A program made the position numbers and the translations under genes. The notes beneath the pieces are model-generated. The model was not told where the DNA came from and did no database searches. It worked only from the letters and a program-made list of their open reading frames with translations. DNA of 64,000 nucleotides from Pseudanabaena biceps (lineage in GTDB: Bacteria > Cyanobacteriota > Cyanobacteriia > Pseudanabaenales > Pseudanabaenaceae): NCBI GenBank assembly GCA_013361095.1, contig JAATWA010000001.1:3565001-3629000 (forward strand), given 5' to 3'. Below are positions 27,361 to 36,118 of this stretch, in pieces (position 1 is the first letter of the stretch; each line of letters starts with the position of its first letter).

Positions 27361-27489
27361 CGTTTTACCTTTGTTTTATTATAAAGAGTTTTTAAAATCA
27401 AGATGGGAGAAGCTTTGCATCACACATCTTGATTTTTAATCATTAAATACGTTAACAAAAGTTTACTTTAGTCGATGATCCAAACACAA

Positions 27490-28158
27490 TCATTCTTTAG
27501 GCAAGAAAATTAGGGAGGTTAAATTTGTTTGCATCCAAGCCCGAAAAGCCCGCATCGCCGCACTGCGTCCTTCACTGAAGCTAAGTTCTAAAAACTGGGG
27601 AATAATATTGCACACAGGAATATTACCAAAAATGGGGCTAAGCTCTGATTCGATGTATTCGCCATCCTTCAAGATATAAATTTTAAGATTTTTGTCGTAT
27701 AGCCATAGTTCAGGTACACCAAGAACGCGATAGACATCAAATTTAGTTTTAGAAGTGACATCCACCTCGATCGCTAAGTCAGGTGGTGGGTCAATAGCCA
27801 TATCGAGTTCACGAATGCCCCGCATGGCAACGTTGTTTTGAATGTAAAAGCATTCATCAGGTTCTAGCCCCGCCCGTTTAGCCTTGGCTTTGAATGTAGT
27901 AGAGCCATAGCCTTCAAAGTCTATTCCTAGCTCATCTAGCAAAACTTGGACAAAGTAACTAATCAAGACTTTAATTTTTTCGTGTTCAGGTAAGGGCATA
28001 AAGATTTCTAATACACCATCTAAGTAAGCAATTCTTGTCCTACGCTTTTCGCCAAGATCCTCAAGAATCGATTCAAATTGTTGCCAGTCGATATCGTGAA
28101 GGATCGTGCTTTGTCCTTCGAGAGTTTCTATTTGAGAAATTCGTAATAACGTGGTCAT
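27490..28158 (-). CDS. Uma2-family (DUF820) PD-(D/E)XK-like protein
   Basis: 222 residues from ATG 28158, preceded by AGGAGATATCC. Family hallmarks: YLDGVLEIFMPLPEHE, DFEGYGSTTFKA, LEPDECFYI, PPDLAIEVDVTSKT and VPELWLYD, that is the restriction-endonuclease-like core with E/D...D...ExD. This is one of three Uma2 genes in the window. Its start overlaps the stop of a 53-codon gene by one base (TAATG), so they form a two-gene unit. Function of the family is still unclear. Confidence 0.85.
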   Translation of the reverse strand: MTTLLRISQIETLEGQSTILHDIDWQQFESILEDLGEKRRTRIAYLDGVLEIFMPLPEHEKIKVLISYFVQVLLDELGIDFEGYGSTTFKAKAKRAGLEPDECFYIQNNVAMRGIRELDMAIDPPPDLAIEVDVTSKTKFDVYRVLGVPELWLYDKNLKIYILKDGEYIESELSPIFGNIPVCNIIPQFLELSFSEGRSAAMRAFRAWMQTNLTSLIFLPKE

Positions 28159-28319
28159 TATGGATATCTCCTGTAAGGATGCCACTGAATGTTAATTGGT
28201 TCAAAGATAGCTTCCACATCGGTTCCGAAATGACTCTCCGCTAACTTCAAGAGATGGCTCAACGTATCGAGTCTAGAACTGAAGATATTTTGTAATGCTT
28301 TGATCTTCTCATTTTCCAT
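28158..28319 (-). CDS. 53-residue protein coupled to Uma2 gene
   Basis: Frame MENEKIKALQNIFSSRLDTL...HLLKLAESHFGTDVEAIFEP, ending TAA one base into the Uma2 start codon. An in-frame ATG two codons earlier (28325) is possible. Small, helical, acidic. The tight coupling suggests a partner or regulator of the Uma2 protein, for example an antitoxin-like role, but this is only inference. Confidence 0.6.
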   Translation of the reverse strand: MENEKIKALQNIFSSRLDTLSHLLKLAESHFGTDVEAIFEPINIQWHPYRRYP

Positions 28320-28325
28320 ATACAT

Positions 28326-28682
28326 TCAAGCCAGATAAATTAGGGTTGTAATGCAATTATGGCTTAATGACTATTACCGTGAGTCGTTATTTTTAGGCGA
28401 TCGCATCAACAATTCTCATTATGACTTTTGATTTGCCTGAGCTGTCAAATTCTGAACGAAGGCATAGGCTTTTTAAAGACAGCTATTGCGAATAGTCGCA
28501 ATAGCTATTACTAGATCAAGACAAAATCCTCATAATGAGAATTGCTGCGATCACACCAAAATCTATCTTCTAAAGGCGATCTCTATTACTATCAACAGTA
28601 AAGTCAAAATGAAGTTCATCTTCACGCACACCAAGTTTTGTATAGAATGTGATCACGGAGGCATTGCTGATGTCATGTCTAC
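28326..28682. other. Gene-free stretch
   Basis: About 360 bases between the Uma2 unit and the end of the DUF262 gene. It holds a short hairpin AGCTATTGCGA/TCGCAATAGCT at 28481-28506 and scattered AATTCTCATTATGA-type repeats. A 66-residue plus-strand frame here lacks any family feature. Confidence 0.5.
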
Positions 28683-30410
28683 TTAACCCAAAATCTGTTT
28701 AAGCTTATCAATCAAGATGACTCTTCGAGCTTCAATAAATGCTCCAAAATCCTCAATTTCAAAGCTAACATCTGGAATCAAATGGCTGTTAAGAAATAAG
28801 ACTCGATCTTGTTTTGCTAATAGTGAATCTTTTACCCAAGTTGATAGATACTTATCCTGTTTTTCCATGTTCTCATTAGCATCCAGCATTTGAAGATTCA
28901 AGATAGAGTCGTAGGTTGCCGATCCATATTTTTCCTTGTCCGCAACTGAAAGTTCGCCGAACTTATTCTTTGGATGTATATGATCTTTATGGAAGTCATT
29001 GTTTTTATAGTCAAGATTCGGATATAACAATGCCAATATAGAGAAGGCATACATGTCATCTTTTGGGGTCAGGAGGATTTCTGTGATGAACTCATCCGTA
29101 ATCCCCATATCTCTTTTCGTGTTTTCATTGATAGTACTGACAGGAAATTCTGGAGTAATGGATTCAGATTCAATAGCTGCTGTCGATACATCGCTAGTGA
29201 ATGCCTTACGGATCTGACTAAGCATACTATCCGATGTTCCACCGAAAATTCTCTTGATCAAAGCCACATGGAGCCATTTTTTAATGATATTCCTATCGCT
29301 TTCATATGAAATTTTTTTATGAAAGTCTCTGTATATATTTTTATGGTAAATGTAATAGATTATTGGAATCAGCGCATTTTTTGATGTTAATGTCGAATCC
29401 GAAAATCCAAATGATCTTACAAGATCGAATACCGAAAGGATTGCATCTCGAATTTTATCCCACTCATTTTCAAATTCCCTAGCATTTTCTTTTGAGAAAT
29501 TTGTAACCTTGAATTTAATGTCTCTGCTGTACAGATACAAAAAAGTCTTCAAGATGAAATCTTTTGAAATTGAAAATCCTTTGTCTTGGACGTTATCGAC
29601 CAGCGTATGAATTTCTTTTCGGGCATCTTTGCTTTTCCAATTAGCAACAGCAATGGACATGATCAAATCTGAAAAATTCAGTGGTTCACCCCCGCTGTTT
29701 ATTCTTATGAAAATATTCAGCGCTTTATCAAGACTTTGCTCTGTTTCGAGGAAGAAGTTTATGGTTGGCTTTGAGTGAATTACATTTTTTAGCGTCGCCA
29801 AACTTTTAAATGAAAATTTATTTGTTCTTAGACAGTGGGTATCAAGATATTCATGAAAATCAAAATCATCCGCAAGAGCAAGAATTTCAGAAACCTTAAA
29901 CCACTTTGCTTTGTTTGACTCAAATTCTTTTTCCTTCAAAAACTTAAATTCAAAATCTCTTCCATCTTCCTCATTTTCTAACGGATTCTCAATATTCAAA
30001 TATAGGTGTCTAGTTGGATAGACTCGTTCATTATTTTCTTCATGGAGTCTTGGTGTTCGGTATGCATAGCTTCCACGAAGTCCAATATAAAGAGATGTCA
30101 ACCGTTGCTGACCGTCAAGCACCGCTGTAAAATCGTTGTGACCAGTGGTTGAAAATTCGTTGTTATGAGTTGCGTAGCGTTGCTTGAAATCTCTAAGGAA
30201 TTGATAAAACTTATAGTCTCTCCTAGTGTCACCTTCAACTCGCCAAAACAAAAATGAACTGATAGGATAATTTCTCATTATTGAGTCAAACAGCCATTCT
30301 ATTTTTTCGTGACTCCACACAAATTCACGTTGAATGGCAGGGAGTAGATATTGGTTATTTTCAATATTTCTAATTGCAGCAGCAATGGTGATTGGGATTT
30401 GAAATGACAT
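28683..30410 (-). CDS. DUF262 / HNH GmrSD-like nuclease, probable defence gene
   Basis: 575 residues. The N-terminal DUF262 (GmrS/ParB-like) domain has LLPAIQREFVWSHEKIEWLF and TAVLDGQQRLTSLY, then NIFIRINSGGEPLN. The C-terminal DUF1524-type HNH motif is DHIHPKNKF with a downstream NLQMLDANENMEK. Fused S and D parts like these act as type IV restriction against modified phage DNA in known cases. The gene is AT-rich relative to its neighbours and sits alone among Uma2 genes and a MITE-like repeat, which fits horizontal acquisition. Confidence 0.85.
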   Translation of the reverse strand: MSFQIPITIAAAIRNIENNQYLLPAIQREFVWSHEKIEWLFDSIMRNYPISSFLFWRVEGDTRRDYKFYQFLRDFKQRYATHNNEFSTTGHNDFTAVLDGQQRLTSLYIGLRGSYAYRTPRLHEENNERVYPTRHLYLNIENPLENEEDGRDFEFKFLKEKEFESNKAKWFKVSEILALADDFDFHEYLDTHCLRTNKFSFKSLATLKNVIHSKPTINFFLETEQSLDKALNIFIRINSGGEPLNFSDLIMSIAVANWKSKDARKEIHTLVDNVQDKGFSISKDFILKTFLYLYSRDIKFKVTNFSKENAREFENEWDKIRDAILSVFDLVRSFGFSDSTLTSKNALIPIIYYIYHKNIYRDFHKKISYESDRNIIKKWLHVALIKRIFGGTSDSMLSQIRKAFTSDVSTAAIESESITPEFPVSTINENTKRDMGITDEFITEILLTPKDDMYAFSILALLYPNLDYKNNDFHKDHIHPKNKFGELSVADKEKYGSATYDSILNLQMLDANENMEKQDKYLSTWVKDSLLAKQDRVLFLNSHLIPDVSFEIEDFGAFIEARRVILIDKLKQILG

Positions 30411-30437
30411 TTAAGATTCCTGAAAGTTTTTATTCAA

Positions 30438-30576
30438 TAGACCTGTTGGGTAATAAGTTCAAAAAACCTTGCAACATCGACTGAGTAAGGGTTTCAAGGA
30501 TTCCTAGCTAGAAGTCTTGAAAGCTAATCACCGTGAGGGTTTCAGCGATTTTAGTCGTTATTACCCAACAGGTCTA
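30438..30576. mobile_element. MITE-like element with 19-bp terminal inverted repeats
   Basis: TAGACCTGTTGGGTAATAA at 30438-30456 is exactly repeated in reverse at 30558-30576. The 139-bp unit codes for nothing. Both outer ends are TA, as expected if a 17-bp TIR duplicated a TA target in the manner of IS630/Tc1 elements. No matching transposase is in the window. Confidence 0.65.
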
Positions 30577-30891
30577 ATAACGCTTGAAAAATCGGATACC
30601 GTATTCTTAAGCGTCACAATTACAGAATTTATAACACAACTGTGGTTTATTCTCGGTATTTAAGGGCAAATTACCGCAGATTTTACTCTAATTCAAACTT
30701 GATCGCCTCAACAATTATCTTCTTAAGTTTGTAAGGCGCGATCGCTATTACTGTGGGTCATGAGTTTTAGACGATTGCGATACCAGTCAAATCAAATTTT
30801 TTTACATTTGGGTTAATATTACATAAAGAAATTACTGAGTTAGTCATGTAAACGAATCGCTTTGTCTAAAAATTAAAAGGACTTGAATGAT

Positions 30892-31467
30892 ATGACAGCT
30901 ATCTTAGAAAAAACAAAGGATAAAGCTTGGACTGATGAAGAGTTTATGGCTTTAGCTGATGATGGCAATTGTTACGAAATTGTAGATGGAGAGTTGGTAA
31001 ACTTGGGCAATTCAGGTATGGAGCATGGGAATATTGGCATATTCCTCGGTGGGCTAATCGAGATATTTGTAAGGCAGCATAATCTTGGCGTTACTTGCGA
31101 CTCCAGTACAGCATTTAAGATGAAGGGAGGTAATAAGCGATCGCCCGATATTTCTTTTGTGAGTAAAGAGCGATTGATTGGACTAAAACGATTGCCTAAA
31201 GGCTTTTTTGATGGTGCGCCCGATCTAGTTGTTGAGATTATCTCTCCAGGCAATACTTTTGAGGAAATCCACAACAAGATTGAAGAATATTTTGCAAGTG
31301 GAACTAGACTGCTGTGGGTAATCCATCCTGATGAAAGATATGTGCTGGTTTACCATAGCCCTCAGTCCGATCGCCTATTACGAGGTGATGATATTTTAGA
31401 TGGAGAAGATGTAATTTTAAACTTCAAGGTTCCAGTCAGCGAGTTATTTAGAACTTTAGCATTCTAA
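30892..31467 (+). CDS. Uma2-family (DUF820) PD-(D/E)XK-like protein
   Basis: 191 residues from ATG 30892, with AAAAGGA upstream; a TTG three codons earlier is less likely. Motifs: WTDEEFMALADDG, YEIVDGELVNLG, HGNIGIFLGG, RSPDISFVSKERL, PDLVVEIISPGNT and LLWVIHPDERYV. These give the nuclease-like core residues D, E and the VEI strand. The TAAAAAT-rich 5' region is short. Family role unknown. Confidence 0.88.
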   Translation: MTAILEKTKDKAWTDEEFMALADDGNCYEIVDGELVNLGNSGMEHGNIGIFLGGLIEIFVRQHNLGVTCDSSTAFKMKGGNKRSPDISFVSKERLIGLKRLPKGFFDGAPDLVVEIISPGNTFEEIHNKIEEYFASGTRLLWVIHPDERYVLVYHSPQSDRLLRGDDILDGEDVILNFKVPVSELFRTLAF

Positions 31468-31554
31468 GAGAATTAATTAGCAATCGCCTCAACAATCTAT
31501 CTCCTATGAATGAATGTGATAGCTTAGAGATAGCTATTTACTGGGTAAAAGCGT

Positions 31555-32145
31555 ATGAGCAATCTTGTAACAATTGACGACATTTACAAACTGTTCCAAA
31601 ACTCTCAAGAACTAGCGGAAAAACGTGCTGTCGAGTTTGATCGCCGTATGGCTGAGTCTAGAGCCGAAGCCGATCGCAGTATGGCGAAGCTGGAAAGAAC
31701 AGTAGAAAGAACCACTAAAGCCGTTGAAGCGCTTACAACTAGATGGGGGCGTTTTGTCGAGGAATTAGTAGAGCCTGCCGTATTACGACTCTTTCAAGAA
31801 AAAGGCATTGACGTAAAAGAAGTGTATCCTCGTGCAAGAACTAAGCGACAAGGCTTGGCGATGGAGATAGATATTCTGGCTGTGGATGACACTGAACTAG
31901 TGTTAGTGGAATGTAAATCACGTTTGTCAAAAGATGATGTGGATGAATTTGTTGAGAAGTTAACGCGCTTTAAAGATGCTTTTCCTCATTACCGTAACTA
32001 TCAGGCTTATGGCGCTGTGGCGGGAATTGAGATTAACGAGGGTATAGATCGTTATGCTTATCGTCAGGGTTTGTTTGTAATTAAGCCTTCGGGTGATGGG
32101 GTAGTGATCGCGAACGATGACGATTTTAAACCTGTTGCATGGTAA
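31555..32145 (+). CDS. Coiled-coil protein with PD-(D/E)XK nuclease-like domain
   Basis: 196 residues. About residues 10-60 form a coiled coil (EFDRRMAESRAEADRSMAKL ERTVERTT). The C-terminal domain has the core AMEIDILAVDDTELVLVECK, that is D-x(9)-ECK of the restriction-endonuclease fold, as in DUF3782-type proteins often found beside Uma2 genes in cyanobacteria. A terminator follows at 32161-32188. Catalytic activity is not proven. Confidence 0.75.
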   Translation: MSNLVTIDDIYKLFQNSQELAEKRAVEFDRRMAESRAEADRSMAKLERTVERTTKAVEALTTRWGRFVEELVEPAVLRLFQEKGIDVKEVYPRARTKRQGLAMEIDILAVDDTELVLVECKSRLSKDDVDEFVEKLTRFKDAFPHYRNYQAYGAVAGIEINEGIDRYAYRQGLFVIKPSGDGVVIANDDDFKPVAW

Positions 32146-32160
32146 AAAAAATCAAACAAT

Positions 32161-32188
32161 AAAAAAGCCGCCTGTAGGCGGCTTTTTT
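32161..32188. terminator. Bidirectional terminator
   Basis: AAAAAAGCCGCC-TGTA-GGCGGCTTTTTT, perfect 12-bp stem between convergent genes, one base past the hemA stop on the minus strand. Confidence 0.95.
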
Positions 32189-32189
32189 G

Positions 32190-33491
32190 TTAACCTTCCT
32201 TCAGTTGGCTAGAAGGTGAATCTAGGTCAAAGAGAACTTGCAACATTTGCATAGCCTTGCGGCGCGTCTCGATGTCCTGTTGGGCGCGAAGCTGTACCAT
32301 CGGATCATGAAGAATTTTGTTGATGATGCCGCGAGTCATGCTCTCGATCACATCCTGATGCTTATCCGCAAAATCATTTCCGAGACGCGATAGAGCTTTT
32401 TCCATTTCCTGCTCACGGATGATTTCCATCTTTTGACGTAGCTTGCTGATCGTGGGGACAGTCTCTAGCGATCGCCACCATAGATCAAAACCAGCCACAC
32501 AGCCCTCTAATAAAATCTCAGCTTGCATTGCCATTTGACGGCGGCTTTCTTGGTTTTCGGCGACCACGGCTTGCAGATCATCGACGTTGTAGGCTTTGGT
32601 ATTGGGCAACTCGTTGACATCGGAGCCGATATTGCGGGGAACCGAAATATCAACTAAGGTCAAGCCCGTATGATTTGCGGCAATTTCTACTAAATGCTGC
32701 TTGCTAATAATTACCTCAGTCGAAGCTGTACTGGTAAATACCAAGTCGGAAATCGCCACGCAATCAAACATCTGCTCTAGAGGGCGAATATCAAACTCAG
32801 CGCCACTGGCTTCAAATTCCTTGATCAAGTCTTCGGCACGTTTGCGAGATCGGTTGACGATCGCAATTTTTTGAGCGCCTTTAGAAATGAGATGCTTCAC
32901 CAATAGGCGCGACATCTTGCCAGCACCAATGATCGTAGTGTGCTTATCTGACAAATTTTGCAGCTTGATCTGAGCCAGCTCTACCGCTGCCGAACTGATC
33001 GAGACTGCTCCCGTGCCGATTTCGGTCTCGGTGCGTACCCGTTTACCAGCAGAAAGAGCATCTTTGAATAGTTGATTGAGAATACGACCTGCGCCGTTGT
33101 GTTGCTGAGCCAAACGATGGGTAGTTTTGACTTGGGCAAGGATCTGACCTTCACCCAATACAAGACTGTCTAAACCTGAAGCTACCCGCATCAAGTGCGT
33201 AACTGCATCTTGACGTAACAAAATAAATAGATAGCGGCGGAGAAACTGTAGAGGTAGTTGGCTAAATTCCGATAAAAACTGCATAATTTCGCGAATGCCA
33301 CTTTCAGCTTCGCTAGTAACCACATACAACTCAAGGCGGTTACAAGTACTCAAAATCGCAGCTTCTTCAATACTCGGATAGCTCATTAGTTGAGCGATCG
33401 CTGCTTCCATGCGATCCTCTGGAATACTCAACTTTTCGCGTACTTCTACAGTCGCCGTTTTGTGACTCAAGCCAACAACTGCAATATTCAT
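32190..33491 (-). CDS. hemA: Glutamyl-tRNA reductase
   Basis: 433 residues. It reduces glutamyl-tRNA to glutamate-1-semialdehyde, the first committed step to heme, chlorophyll and bilins. N-terminal [17 protein letters not shown], the catalytic-Cys motif [10 protein letters not shown] (Cys near 50), [22 protein letters not shown] site [10 protein letters not shown], and the C-terminal dimerisation helix region. Length is typical for cyanobacteria. Monocistronic by layout. Confidence 0.97.
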   Translation of the reverse strand: MNIAVVGLSHKTATVEVREKLSIPEDRMEAAIAQLMSYPSIEEAAILSTCNRLELYVVTSEAESGIREIMQFLSEFSQLPLQFLRRYLFILLRQDAVTHLMRVASGLDSLVLGEGQILAQVKTTHRLAQQHNGAGRILNQLFKDALSAGKRVRTETEIGTGAVSISSAAVELAQIKLQNLSDKHTTIIGAGKMSRLLVKHLISKGAQKIAIVNRSRKRAEDLIKEFEASGAEFDIRPLEQMFDCVAISDLVFTSTASTEVIISKQHLVEIAANHTGLTLVDISVPRNIGSDVNELPNTKAYNVDDLQAVVAENQESRRQMAMQAEILLEGCVAGFDLWWRSLETVPTISKLRQKMEIIREQEMEKALSRLGNDFADKHQDVIESMTRGIINKILHDPMVQLRAQQDIETRRKAMQMLQVLFDLDSPSSQLKEG

Positions 33492-33805
33492 ATCGTAAAT
33501 GCGTTTCTTATTTAAGAATTGGACTAGAAATGATTATGTTATTGGTAGAGCTTATCAGGAGATAGATACCAATGTAGTAGGTACTTATTACTCCTTAACG
33601 TTCTGTAACAGAGTCAGACTGATATAGCATATAGGCATGGCATTTCTAAATTATTTGCGAGAAAAATATAGTCTAGACACTTCGACAATCTAGACACTTT
33701 GCTCAGCTTAGCAAAGGACAAAGCTAAAATAACCATAAGGCGATCGCTAGTTGCTAAAAGTAAAATGGTGATCGCTTTACAGCGCTTTGCGCTTAATTAA
33801 ACCCC

Positions 33806-33854
33806 AGAGAGATTTTGGGAAGCGGCGCGGAGCGCTGCTTCCCAAAATCTCTCT
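33806..33854. repeat. Perfect intergenic hairpin (18-bp arms)
   Basis: AGAGAGATTTTGGGAAGC and its complement around a GC-rich loop; same family as the others. Confidence 0.8.
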
Positions 33855-33928
33855 GTACTACTCAAAGCCTCAATAGGCTGTAAATGATGTTAAACAAATG
33901 CTTGGCTGATGAGATGGTCGCTAAATTG

Positions 33929-33959
33929 CTATTTGAATAAGTGCAGTAAAGGCGATCGC
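33929..33959. repeat. 31-bp direct repeat, left copy
   Basis: Identical to 34593-34623; begins CTATTTGAATAAGTGCAGTA and ends in the HIP1 core. The two copies bracket the Uma2 gene 33979-34542. Confidence 0.9.
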
Positions 33960-33978
33960 CCGTCAAAAAATTGGTAAG

Positions 33979-34542
33979 CTAAAGATTTAGGCAGCTAAAG
34001 ACTTGTTCAACTGTTAGCTCTAATTCAATTCCTGTTAAAACTGGTAACCGATCTCTATTTGTAAGTTCTCTAACGCGGCGATCGCTATCTACTACCAAAA
34101 TGCTTTCATCTTCTGCATCAACCAACCAACCTAGCTCAGTCCCATATTCGGCACAGTGTAAGAGTTTTGCTAAAACTTGTTTGTATCGTTGATCGGGAGA
34201 AAGAATTTCAATTGCCCAATCAGGATGGATTTCAAAACGGTTAGCGATGCGACCTGATGGCAAACGGGGGATTCTCTCCCAACGGAATACAGCTATATCT
34301 GGAACGATCGCTAATCCACCAAAAACACAGCGCAGTTCTGGAAAAGCTAGAGCAATTTGCTTTGGTTGAGCAATTTTGCTAATGTTTTGACAGAGTGTAC
34401 CTTGTAATAGACTGTGTTCTCCTTGGGGCATGGGTTTTTGAGTGATTTGTCCATCAATAAATTCAGAGGCAGGTTTCGTCTCTGGCAATTGCAGAAATTC
34501 ATCTATAGTTATGGGTCTAATTGCTGTAATAGTCATAGCCAT
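33979..34542 (-). CDS. Uma2-family (DUF820) PD-(D/E)XK-like protein
   Basis: 187 residues. Typical signature: ITIDEFLQLPETKPASEFID, GQITQKPMPQGEHS, VPDIAVFRWERIP, HPDWAIEILSPDQRYKQV and ELGWLVDAEDESILVV. Transcribed away from glpX. It is bracketed by a 31-bp direct repeat, which suggests that gene and flanks were gained or duplicated as a cassette. Family function unknown. Confidence 0.88.
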   Translation of the reverse strand: MAMTITAIRPITIDEFLQLPETKPASEFIDGQITQKPMPQGEHSLLQGTLCQNISKIAQPKQIALAFPELRCVFGGLAIVPDIAVFRWERIPRLPSGRIANRFEIHPDWAIEILSPDQRYKQVLAKLLHCAEYGTELGWLVDAEDESILVVDSDRRVRELTNRDRLPVLTGIELELTVEQVFSCLNL

Positions 34543-34592
34543 ATACCCTATAAAACTTCTTTAATTTTAACAGCGATCACCTCTCAAAATCT

Positions 34593-34623
34593 CTATTTGA
34601 ATAAGTGCAGTAAAGGCGATCGC
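34593..34623. repeat. 31-bp direct repeat, right copy
   Basis: Second copy of the repeat at 33929-33959, same orientation, upstream of the Uma2 gene start. Confidence 0.9.
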
Positions 34624-34640
34624 TAGATGTAATTTTTCCC

Positions 34641-34678
34641 AACAAAAAGCAAGGGGCTTAAGCCCCTTGCTTTTTGTT
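34641..34678. terminator. Perfect palindromic terminator
   Basis: 38-base self-complementary sequence, AACAAAAAGCAAGGGGCTT and its complement, ending in T runs on both strands; terminates glpX. Confidence 0.9.
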
Positions 34679-34718
34679 GATAAATGGAGTGATTTACACC
34701 CTCATCTAATAGAACTAA

Positions 34719-35762
34719 TTAACGCAAGTTAATAATCTTAGGGCTATCGCTGGTCAAGTGGATAGTGTCAACAAAACGAGCAGTTTTGGATTGAGTAGAG
34801 ATGACCAAAGACTGAGTACGGCAACCGCCGCCAAAGAAGCGCACACCTTCCATTAAAGTACCAGGGGTGATACCGCAACCTGCAAACAAGACATTCTTAC
34901 CACAAGCCAATTCGTTAGCATCATAGACCTTATCAGGATCAGTAATGCCCATTTCCTTAAGACGAGCAATGTTGCCATCGCGTGTCCACTTTTCGCTTTC
35001 AGGAGTATTTACTTCGGCTGGATCATAGACTAAGCGACCTTGGAAATGTCCACCCAAGCAACGCATTGCCGCTGCGGAAATGACACCTTCAGGAGCCGCG
35101 CCGATACCCATAAGCGCATGAATATTGGTTCCTGCGAAACCACAACAAATTGCAGCAGATACGTCACCATCGCTAATCAAACGGACGCGAGCGCCTGCGG
35201 CACGGATTTCTGAAATTAAGCCTTTGTGACGAGGACGATCCATAACGACAACAACCAATTCATCGATCGCACGATTTAGACATTGCGAAAGAATGGTTAG
35301 GTTCTCGGTAGGTGTTTTACGGATATCAACATGACCCTTTGCCGCAGGAGGCGCAGCGAGTTTGTCCATATAAAAGTCAGGAGCTTGGAATAAACCACCA
35401 CGCTCAGAGATTGCCAAAACTGCCATCGAGCCATTTTGACCATAGGCAACGAGGTTTGTCCCTTCGCAAGGATCAACAGCGATGTCAATTTCTTGTAATT
35501 CTTCGATGGTGCAGAATTCAGCTGCATTGGGCTGAGTGCAAATACCAACTTCTTCGCCGATATATAGCATAGGAGCTTCGTCACGTTCGCCTTCGCCGAT
35601 AACGATACGTCCACGCATATGGATTTTGTTCATGCGTTCGCGCATTGCTTCAACGGCAGCTTCGTCAGCTTCGTCTTTTTTACCTAAACCCATAAAACGA
35701 GAAGATGCGATCGCCGCTTGTTCCACGACCTCAATAATCTCAAGGCTAATAGTATTATCCAT
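34719..35762 (-). CDS. glpX: Fructose-1,6-/sedoheptulose-1,7-bisphosphatase, class II
   Basis: 347 residues. It dephosphorylates both FBP and SBP in the Calvin cycle; this is the form normal in cyanobacteria. Class II motifs: [33 protein letters not shown] (metal-binding Asp, Glu), [52 protein letters not shown]. Length is exact for the family. It diverges from purF. Confidence 0.96.
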   Translation of the reverse strand: MDNTISLEIIEVVEQAAIASSRFMGLGKKDEADEAAVEAMRERMNKIHMRGRIVIGEGERDEAPMLYIGEEVGICTQPNAAEFCTIEELQEIDIAVDPCEGTNLVAYGQNGSMAVLAISERGGLFQAPDFYMDKLAAPPAAKGHVDIRKTPTENLTILSQCLNRAIDELVVVVMDRPRHKGLISEIRAAGARVRLISDGDVSAAICCGFAGTNIHALMGIGAAPEGVISAAAMRCLGGHFQGRLVYDPAEVNTPESEKWTRDGNIARLKEMGITDPDKVYDANELACGKNVLFAGCGITPGTLMEGVRFFGGGCRTQSLVISTQSKTARFVDTIHLTSDSPKIINLR

Positions 35763-36118
35763 GCGTAGGAATCCTTAATTTATCTAAAATTTTGTAGCTA
35801 TTATTTTTTGGTATTGCTGTAAAGTAATTTTTTAGTAATTATGTGGTAGCCGTTTTACGTTTACGACATAGTTACTCTAAATTTTCTAGAAGCAGAAAAC
35901 AAAATCAAATTAGTTGTGCTTTACTACACAACCTCGCCATTAAGTTTACAGGGCAGAAGGACAAATTAAAACCCAGAGGAGGGATGGTAGCACTTCGCTT
36001 TACCCTCTCCCTTCAGGCTTTAGTTTGCTAAATTTGGTTAAGAATTGCTTAACACTGGTAGGATCTAGATCATGGGTGTTGATTCTCTACCCAATTTAAA
36101 GTATTCCGTATAACTGAT
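35763..36118. other. Divergent glpX-purF promoter region
   Basis: 356 bases with no supported gene. Both promoters must lie here. No clear -35/-10 pair or named operator site could be assigned by eye. Confidence 0.5.

Larger units (their letters stand above)
33492..33978. other. hemA upstream region, gene-free
   Basis: About 490 bases. It presumably contains the hemA promoter near 33500-33600 and has a repeated word TCTAGACACTT near 33670-33700. It also holds a perfect hairpin (33806-33854) and one copy of a 31-bp direct repeat (33929-33959). No coding frame is convincing. Confidence 0.5.

Noticed and set aside
28486..28686. 66-residue plus-strand frame before the DUF262 gene
   Set aside because: It overlaps a hairpin and repeated AT-rich words and runs into the convergent gene; no coding signature.
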